Of a stretch of 64,000 nucleotides of DNA, positions 55,785 through 64,000 are shown piece by piece. Below the pieces are notes generated by a model that was not told the origin of the DNA, made no database searches, and saw only the letters and a program-made list of their open reading frames with translations. The DNA is from Lasiodiplodia sp. COLG20. Lineage: Eukaryota > Ascomycota > Dothideomycetes > Botryosphaeriales > Botryosphaeriaceae. Position 1 is the stretch's first letter; each line of letters begins with the position of its first letter. A program made the translations under genes and the position numbers. The DNA is taken from contig VNWV01000001.1 of NCBI GenBank assembly GCA_009801085.1, positions 4,774,001-4,838,000 on the forward strand. Reading direction: 5' to 3'.

Positions 55785-56994
55785 CTAGCTGTACCAGTTG
55801 TCGAACTTGTAGCTGACCTGTAAGAAAGTTAGCGTCTCATTCGAAATTTTCAGTGGATCAGTTAAGACTTACGTAGCGGGTATCAATCTTCTTCAGGTCG
55901 GGAACACCAAGGTTACCGGCATCAATGGCAAGCTCGTGCTTGAAGAGGTCGATGGCCTTGGTGACACCCTCCTCACCGTAGATGTTCGAGTACATGAAGG
56001 GACGGCCGAGACCAACAGCCTTGACACCAAGAGCGAGCAGCTTGATGGCATCGGCGCCGTAGCGCACACCACCGTCAGCGAAGACCTCAGTCTTCTTGAA
56101 GACCTCGGGGGCGTTCTCGTAGATCTCAAGGGCGACCTCGAGCGGCGAGGGGCTGCCGTCGAGCTGGCGACCGCCGTGGTTGGACAGGTAGATGGCCGGG
56201 GCGCCGAGCTCGACGGCCTTCTGGGCGTCCTCGACGCTCATGATACCCTTGGGGATGATGGGCAGCTTGGTCATGTTGCGCAGCTGCTGGAAGTAGTCCC
56301 AGGTGAAGTAGGTGTACGAGGCATCAGCCGAGCCGACGCCAAAGCGGGCGGCACGGTGCCTGTTGCCATCGGCAGCCGAGTCGACGGTCAGCACGATACC
56401 GGCGAAACCCGCCTTCTCGGCAGTCTGCAGCTGCTCGCGCACGGCGTCCAGGCTGTCCTGAACGTACGTCTGCTGGAACAGCAGCTGGCCGGCCTTCTTG
56501 GCCGCCTGGATTTCGGCCTTGCTCTTGCTGGAGAAGTCCGAGACGATGTACAGAATGTTCTCGGCGGCGGCGGCCTTGACGAAGTTGACCTCGCCGTCCT
56601 CGTGGGCGTAGCCGGCCTTGGCGCAGGGGCTGATGAAGAAGGGCGCCGACACGTTGTGGCCGAGCAGGGTGGTGGGCAGAGTCTGCTCGATCTTGGTGAT
56701 GTCGACCAGGACACGCGGCCTGAAGCGCACGCGGCCGTAGGCCTCGAGGTTGTTGCGGTACGACCACTCGCCGGCAGCGCCGTTGCGGTAGTAGGTGTAG
56801 CTCGACAGGTTCATGTAGTTGCGAGCAATGTAGTCGAAGTCAGGGAGGCCAACGACCGAAGTGATGTTGGGGAGCTCGCCCGGCTGGAGGTCGGCTAGGA
56901 CTTCGGCGATGCCAGTGTCGGGCTCGTTGAGGAAGGGCCTGGTCGCAAAGGCGAACTGGGCCAGGAGGGCGACGGAGAGACCTTGGAAAAGCAT
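55785..56994 (-). CDS. Secreted FMN-dependent alpha-hydroxy-acid oxidase
   Basis: Minus-strand exons 56994-55873 and 55817-55785 give 384 aa. The last 33 nt are a micro-exon: the 55-nt intron GTAAGT...TTACAG splits DTRY from VSYKFDNWYS before the stop, and reading through the intron would give a different end (SLN). A signal peptide, MLFQGLSVALLAQFAFA, starts at ATG 56994; 28 more in-frame codons upstream are unlikely. The FMN oxidase barrel is complete: LGHNVSAPFFISPCAKAGYA, FFQQTYVQD-type (LLFQQTYVQ), VLTVDSAADGNRHRAARFG, IYLSNHGGRQLDGSPSPLE, and FADGGVRYGADAIKLLALGV. The family oxidises L-lactate, glycolate or related acids; a secreted version is likely extracellular or vesicular. Substrate is undetermined. 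Confidence 0.9.
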
Positions 56995-59900
56995 GATGGA
57001 AGTGTTCTGGAACGCCCAGCGTTCAAAGAATGACAATTGGTGGGAAGTGAACAGAGTGCGTCGTGGTGAAGAAGGCAAACTGCAGGGTGTGAAGAAAGGT
57101 ACTTATATCGAAGGGCTGAGGCCTAGGCGCGTCAGGCAGGGCTCGACGCCATGTGCAATCCGGCATCTCGTGAGGGCTGGATGTCGGTTAGTCTGATAGG
57201 AAGTGCTCGGCGGCGCAGAGATGATGTCAAAGCTCAGGTCGGCACTGCTAAATTGGGGAGGCGTTGGTAGCGATAGCGGCGCATCGGGAGGCGATCGAGG
57301 CACCTTTCGAATTAGCAGAGCTTGATCAGGAGCCAGGTTAAAGCGGAGGGTACCGGTGGTTCTAGAATTCTGAGTCGCAGAGCAGTTGCGAAACCAGGAA
57401 CGAAGCTTGGCGTCGCCTTGGCGGCGGCTGTGATTGGGCCGTTTGGATGACGTTGAAACGGGGCTCTGGGAGCGTTAATGGAGATAAATGAAAGTGTCGA
57501 TCCGGACCTTCCTATAAGGCTGCAGGCAGATCACGTAACCAACGGCGCACTTTCCGCGTCCGCCTGAACCTTGGGGTTGAGACCGCAGCGCTGGTAGGTT
57601 TAAGCATACCAAAGCCATAAGAAGTTTATCTCTGCGATAAGCCCAGATAGGCAGTCGCTGCTCGCTTTCGCGTCCGACTCGAACACTCTTGCCGCTTTCC
57701 CTCTAGCAGTGATTCCGATGGGAGAAGATTTCCAATCAATCCGTAAGCATGTCCGCCAAGCGCAGCCGAGAGCGGTACCGCACGTAACCCGCCGTCCCCG
57801 GGCCGATGCAGCGGCGGAACGCGGGCGCAAACGGCTGCCATGCTCCGCTCGAGTCAGTGGTGCCGGGAGCAATTCTCGCACCGCATCCGATGATTTGACG
57901 CCGCTTACGCGCACAGGGCGGCTACGCTGCGGACGCACCTCCTGTCACCTTCATAGTCGAAACCGTTTCATCTTCCAAACGAAAAACATCCTCCCCATCG
58001 CCACCGGCGCACCCTCCGCCCGCACTGTATTGCTTGCGCGGCGTGCGAGTTGCGGCGCGAGAAACACGTCAGGAGAGCCTCTTGCTTCGCCCGTCGGCCC
58101 GCCGCATTGCCATTCCGGTGCCGGGGCCAGTTCCTGCGCGCTTGCTCTCGCCAACTTTCCCCCACAGAATCCTACCGCAATGAATCCGCTGCAAGCGGTG
58201 TCGGAGAAGGCTCGGTAAAACAGAATGTGCCCCGCTGAAAGAGCACGTTTCAGCCCTTTTGCGATTAGAGTGCTGTCCTCTCACTAAACATAGGGCTACC
58301 GTGGGGCTCTGTTCAAGCCCAAAACCAGGAGACTGACCAATTGCCCATGGTGTGGGTACCAAACACAATATTGCCCTTTCCCTGCTTTTGTTCCCTTGGA
58401 AAGTGCTTCCGCGGCCTAGCTTTCCGCTGTTTGAACACGTCGCAGACACACGGCTTCCCGCAGTTTTTAAATGAGAAAGCCGTGGCAGGAGACTCTACTG
58501 GTGCCGAGAGGTGCAAACAGCGGATTAGACGATGGAGTGGCGCCGGAAGCCCTTGTCTGGCCTGATGATGGAAGATGAAGGTGCGAGGGGCTTCGTCTGC
58601 GTTTTTGTCCCCACTCCACCGGCGAAGAACATCCGGCAAGCTTTGCAAACTACTTGGCGCATGATCTGCCCCTTAGACCACGAGGCCTTTGAAAAACTGC
58701 GGAGCCAACACGTGGAGTGTCATATGGAGATGCGTGGTTTTCGCAGGGGTCGAAGATTCGTGCGGGAGAACTCGGAGCTACCACTTCCCCAGGGAACAGC
58801 TTCGGAGCTGGACGCAAAAAAACATCAGAACACCCCATTCCATCCCACCGCACCGTCAATCTGTAGTGGCTGTACTACTTGCTGCGCCATACCCGCCCAG
58901 AATCCTTTTAAGACGCCATTGCAGGCATGCTCGAGAACGTGCATGCATGCATGACTCCAGACCTTTATCTTATCTCGTATATAAATTGCTTTCATCCCCG
59001 ATACCCACGTAGTTTGTCTAGTGCGCTACCTGCGCCCCGCTGAATTCCTCTCTTTGGACAGTGATCTACACACTGTGTTGTACTAGCCCCCTTCCATTCC
59101 CCTTCTTCGGCCGACAATAATCACAATATTCATGCTGACAGATCCTAAATATAGTTTGCTAAGCATTCATATGCTTTAGATTCTTAGATCTTTACGGGAA
59201 AAACATACCCGCAAAAGGAGAAGACACAGAAAAGACACACCAGGAAAGTTACCAAGTCTGACGACACTTAGCTGCAGTACCGTCAGTACGAAAGGCCACC
59301 ACGGCAGCGAACCAGCTATCGTGGTAGCGGTTAGATCCTTCGAGACTTTCCCAGACCCAGCGAAGCCAAATATCCTCAATGCGACCTGACAGGTACTCCA
59401 GGGGCAGCACGTAAATCTTTAGGGTCCTTTTAGGGATTGAGCCATGATGGTTCTACTTTAGTGACTTGGCAAATTCGAGCGAGTGGTTTGGCTAAGATAG
59501 AGAAATGCCAGATACCCTATGACTAATGGTAGTGTAGTGTATTTCATCCTATTGGACTTCAGCCAACCGTTGGAGAAAAGCACACGAAACTTATAATATT
59601 ACGTATACTGCTAGCTAATGCCGTATCTGAGTTGTTTGGTGAGAGAAACAGGCTGATATGTCCGCCGAAGAGCTTTTTAGTGATCATTCGTAGACTTTTC
59701 GTAATGACAACGCGGAAGCTCGGAACAATACCTGTTATTAAACGGCGAGGGTGGGGGCGGCGTATCACGTGGTGACATGGCCGCTTTGTTATACGCAAAG
59801 GATTAATCATAGAGCGATATTATTAAAGAAAGTGGCAAAGGAGGATGGAAACTAAGGCCTGTCTTCGTCCCAACAACACAATGACAAGACGCCGATTGTC

Positions 59901-62874
59901 GAAATCAAATCGCAGTTCCGCCTAATTTGTAGTCCTGCATTACCGGAACCGACACTAATTGCCTTTGAGTTCACCCGCTTCACATTCACCTATCCCTTGC
60001 AGCTATAAAAAAGTTTAGTCAGCGCTCGCATGGCTCATGGTGTGTCGTTGTTTTCTTCCCTGATCAGCAGACTAAATACAGCACAGTTGCAGAAAATTGA
60101 TCAAGCAACAAGTTCACTCGGCATGTTGATAAAAACTATTAGATAGGGAAGTTTGAAGTTATAAAAGATAGTAAAAGTTAGTTACTCCATCAAATAGCTG
60201 CCATTATAATCCCAACCGCACCCACCAGTTATTTCCTTGCACGGGGGCGTGCTGCTATGATACCACTGCAAACCATTAAGAAACCCTTGTCTTTCCCTCT
60301 AGACTCAATAGGGCTCCGCAGGCGACCACAATACACACCCTCACGTTAACCAAAAGCCATCATCGAACGACTAGAGGCAATTTCCCGCCAAAATGCTTTT
60401 ATCTCTTGAAATAATGGTCTTCCACCGGCTCCATGGACGTGGCCCCGAAGTTTCAAAGCGATGGCCAAAGAAAACAGCGGATGGTCCACAATGATTCCGA
60501 ATCGGCGAATAATGTCTTGTCTGTGTATCTGTCTCTGCCTTTTGCGTATGGATGTGTGCGAAAGTCTGCGTACTTGATTGCTCGTATATTGCAGCGCGTT
60601 GTTGCTGAGAGTTTCCGACGCGGAAAGGCCGGGGAAGCTGCATATTGGAGGACAACTTGCTGACCAATGCAATTCGGTCCGCCGGGAGTGAAACTCAAAT
60701 GTGAACTGAGGGGTAACCACTCGGGCTGAGGCTGCCGTGCTCAACGAATGACTGGTCAACCTCACAGGACGTTGGTGCCGGCCAGATTGGTGTGGATGAT
60801 GTTCGTGGTGATCGAAGTTGTGTTTGGCGCGGTACTTTTGCGATTGAGCTTGTTCGTAGGGACTCTGACGGCCAGGAACAAACATTTGAGGATGTTGGTG
60901 TCCATAAAGCTCATTGTGTGCGAGCTCGTGGGGCCCAAGATATTTGGAAGAGCCGCATGTGGTACTGGCAGACTTGGTGTTGGAAGCCAATAGAGGGGAA
61001 GTGCAGACTCTTTAGATAACAGTGAAATTCGAGGAGTTTTTCCACTGCTCGGAGAAATGGAAGAGAGCCATGAAGCTTTCGTAAAGCGGAGCGTCATTAG
61101 ATGATGCAGTAGTGGGGAAGGTAAGGCCGTGCGTAGAAAAGAAAACAAAGAGGACATATGTGAGCAGTCACAACACGACAAAAGTTCAAGTCGATGAGCG
61201 AAGTTCCAGATATCGCAACTAGGTAAGTTAGTTGCGGCAGACTCCTGAGCGAGGTTCTCGTAGGCAGCCAGCGTTGCATTCGACTGGGTGATGAGTATTT
61301 TACCAATGAAGGTCACATCTTTTGGCAGCCTTCCGCCATCAGTTGTACGCGTTAACTTATGACCTCGACTTTTCGGTAGGCATAATCAATGGTACAACGA
61401 CTGGCTGTTCTGCTGCTATGATAGATTTCTAAGGGCACAGAGGAAGGTAACGGAGTTTTGTACAGATGAGCCGCACCAAGTGAACAAATGCTTTCGAAGT
61501 CTTTGCTTCATACTAATTGTAACACGCTTCCGTTGAAATGAATATCTTCCATAATTATTCAGTTTTCAATGTACGAGTCCATCTGAGTTCTAGCGGCTGG
61601 GAGAGAAAACCAACACGTTCTGGAACCAATTTCGGGGTCGAGAGTTGCATCTTGTTAGCTGCTTTAGTATTAGCGGCTGATGGGTCAATGTCCGCCTTTG
61701 TTTAGATGGAAGCTCAGCATGATCCTCAATTAAAAATATAAGAGGAGTCGGAAGCGGGGTTTCAATGTATTCACGGCGGGGCGATGGGAGGAATCGGGAA
61801 ACGTTTCTGGGAGCAATGTAGTGAGCATCTGCAAAACTGGTGTGATTATCTCAAAAAGCAAGTTCACTACGTTTCGCCCTGCGAATAATACAATAACCGA
61901 TGTGAGAATAAGCTGGGTTGCCTACTGCAATGCAACGTCGGGGAGGCGGCAGCAAGCCAATGACTTGGTTGCTGGGCAGGACGCGGTTCCGCTGCGGCAA
62001 CAATTTCTGGTTCGCTTGTTCCCGTCCTCGTTGCTGCCTTCCAGCCCACCCTCCTCATCTCTCCACACTCGACTTGGCTCCAATCTCCGTTCCCGAACAC
62101 ATGCGGCGGCGATGTCGCCCTCTGCGGATTTTACCCAAGCCGATCGACGGGACAAGCTCCGGGCCCCGCATCGTGGAGATATCGATGGCGCAGTGCGACG
62201 TCTTTGCGGCACACCCCGGCCAACGAATGATTGCTCGCAAATCTCGTCTTTGTGCGACGGCCGTTGCCAGGATCAAGCCGCTTTCCGCACCGCTGGGCCA
62301 GAGATTCCTCGCGCTGCTTTCTCATCTGTGGGACCTTTTTTTTTTAGCGGCCGCTGGCCTCAACGTCGACAATGACAAAGTTGTGCGATAAATTATTCTT
62401 CAGCCCTGGTAGCCTGAGACGTCGCCGAACTTCCCACCACCCGTTTCCGATGCGAGGTGCTTGCCGTCGATCTAACAATCTTTGGCCCCGATGCTGTGGT
62501 CAATACCCTAGGCAAGCGCATCGGGGAAGAAGGGTCAATCTCCGTACCCGCCTCACTTCCATCCTGTCTGCCGCATGCCCTTGTCTGGATCCACAACCAG
62601 TCTCTGGTCTGACGGCTGAACATTTCCGCCTGAGAGCCAGAGCCGCTGTCTTGGAAATGCCGTCCCTGCAGCGATACCGCAGTCCTACCAGCTTGATCCC
62701 TTCAACGTAAATGCATGCCTTTCCCCGTTGGCTCTTGCATTCCTATCCTCTCCTCGTCGTTCGTTCCAAAAGAACTGGTCCCTGCCCCAGCAGCACTGCA
62801 GCGTCCAACTGCTAGTTCTTTTCCAGCTGTGCGCTGCAGAGAAGCGGAATGCTGGAGGCCGCAGTCGCATCGCC
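56995..62874. other. Large gene-poor region, 5.9 kb
   Basis: No supportable gene. The longest ORFs (57709-58218, 58532-58954, 60346-60990, 60762-61316, 61821-62375) begin with non-ATG starts, overlap in conflicting frames, or show no domain. The right end contains the promoter of the second rhodopsin-domain gene. Confidence 0.45.
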
Positions 62875-64000
62875 ATGGCATCGTCCTCCACTGCCGACGA
62901 GGACAGAAGGTGGATTGTGCTCACCATGGTGTGCTTGGCTTTGACGCTGGGGTTGTCTTCCTTGGCCCTCCGCGGATACGTCAAGCTACGTGTGCGCAAG
63001 ATGGTCACAGCAGATGACTGGATCATGCTGATCGCCGGAGTGAGTACTCTAGGAATCTCTCTTCATCTATCTCGCATGTCTCCTACCCCGATAGACTTTC
63101 ACTTCAAGCAAAGCTCGAGCCACATGGTGGCCGACTTCGCCATGCTCCGCGGCTTCTAAGCGCCACCATGCGCCATGCTGCAGGTTCCGAAAGCCACTCA
63201 GAAAACGGAACCCTCCACTAACAGCCTCACTGGTGCTGTGGCTAGGCTACATGGCTTCTCAGATTGCTGCGTGCGCGAACGGATTCGGCGCTCACACAGC
63301 GGACCTGCGCCAGAACTCGTACTATTATGTCGTTGGCACTGCGCACAACGGCGACGTGGTGGAAGCGCTGCGGGTACATCATTCTTTCTGAAACTTTTTG
63401 CTGACGCGTACAGCTGACACTTTTCACAGTTCTGGTTCGTTTCCACGCTCTTCCACATCGGGACCACCGCCGTCGTTCGCCTCAGTGCCAGCCTCACAAT
63501 CCTTGCCCAGCCATACCCTCGATCTACATTCCGACGCTGGACCGTCATCCTCGATCTCGCCATTGTAACACTCGCCAGCATTGCCTTTGCCATTCTCCTC
63601 GTACTCCAGTGCACTCCGCTCTCAGCGTACTGGTCTCGCAACCGTGCCGAGGCCTCATCGCCTTCGTGCCATTTCGCAACGACTGTGGTGCAGCCCGGGT
63701 GGTACGGTTTTGCCGCATTGAGCTTCGCCGCCAACCTCGTTCTCGCTTTCTTCGCGCTCACGCCAGTGTTGCAGGCCGGCCTATCCTGGCGCAAGCGCGC
63801 CCCCGGCGCGGTGCTCAATCTCTTCTCTGTCACGTAAGCCCGTCACGCTTTCGCATCAACCGTCCGTCCCTCCATCGCCCCAAAAAAAGACACTGACATT
63901 GTCACCACCCCAACTCAGTAGTGTGCTCATGTCTGCCCTCCAGCTCGCGCAGGTCCCGACGCTGCGGGATACCGAGGACTTGACCTTCGCGGCCGGCGAC
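62875..64000 (+). CDS. Second fungal rhodopsin-domain membrane protein (3' end beyond window)
   Basis: ATG 62875 gives MASSSTADEDRRWIVLTMVC, with the family motif TADDWIMLIAG at the end of exon 1. My best join is 62875-63043, 63225-63373, 63430-63833 and 63919 to the edge, about 268 residues so far. The last three exons are well supported (introns GTACAT...TCACAG and GTAAGC...CTCAG, phases fit). They give SLVLWLGYMASQIAACANGF, FWFVSTLFHIGTTAVVRLSA, LQCTPLSAYWSRN and GAVLNLFSVTSVLMSALQLA. The first intron is uncertain: a stronger donor GTGAGT (63040) with acceptor 63094 would insert about 43 hydrophilic residues into the membrane segment, so I prefer GTACTC at 63044. Unknown function; the C-terminus is outside. 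Confidence 0.8.

Noticed and set aside
60346..61316. Overlapping minus-strand ORFs of 214 and 184 codons
   Set aside because: Both begin with non-ATG codons (TTG and GTG), conflict in frame with each other, and have no upstream ATG without a stop. No domain seen.

Overview
The window looks like nuclear DNA of a filamentous ascomycete (Pezizomycotina, possibly Dothideomycetes). It has well-spaced monocistronic genes on both strands, short GT-AG introns of about 47-190 nt, no operons, and family types typical of these fungi: an Rds1-type ferritin-like secreted protein, FMP52, a CAP59-type mannosyltransferase, fungal rhodopsin-domain membrane proteins, a YAT amino acid permease, a one-chain aconitase X and a LovD-like serine hydrolase. 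No genus can be named from sequence alone. I found no tRNA gene with a sound cloverleaf, no rRNA and no CRISPR. All exon joins below are mine: each was checked for reading phase and GT/AG ends, but none has transcript support.

Layout. 1-2755: a minus-strand zinc-finger protein that runs off the left edge, with a second ORF overlapping its start in an ATGA arrangement. 4067-7891: cytochrome P450 and old yellow enzyme, both plus strand. 8324-11033: FMP52 and a CAP59-type glycosyltransferase, divergent. 12171-12374: a 67-aa membrane protein. 15120-18780: an asparaginase-family Ntn hydrolase diverging from a large secreted protein of unknown function. 19039-21538: Rds1-type protein and a small GPI-type surface protein. 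22450-28159: bleomycin hydrolase, MOSC protein and a short-chain dehydrogenase. 28885-32250: a rhodopsin-domain membrane protein and a membrane-anchored coiled-coil protein with an internal duplication. 34008-37159: GNAT acetyltransferase, an unrecognised protein (paralogue A) and a frameshifted BRCT-like relic. 37847-42407: Na+/H+ antiporter and an ORP1-like nuclear protein with two frame-preserving introns. 43251-45317: paralogue B with a cluster of short inverted-repeat (MITE-like) elements around it. 46070-50443: an amino acid permease diverging from aconitase X. 50688-51518: a decayed VOC-like fragment and a SINE-like element. 52430-56994: a five-exon serine hydrolase and a secreted FMN-dependent alpha-hydroxy-acid oxidase. 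56995-62874: 5.9 kb without a supportable gene. 62875-64000: the start of a second rhodopsin-domain protein that runs off the right edge.

How the genes may work together. The clearest functional pairing is the amino acid permease and the aconitase X, which share a 763-bp divergent promoter. Single-chain aconitase X proteins include cis-3-hydroxy-L-proline dehydratases, so uptake plus dehydration of a hydroxyproline-type substrate is a reasonable inference. The most novel-looking items are the two diverged paralogues of an unrecognised family (35299-36428 and 43969-44814), the palindromic repeat family around the second of them, the SINE-like element, and the ATGA-overlapping ORF pair at the left end.
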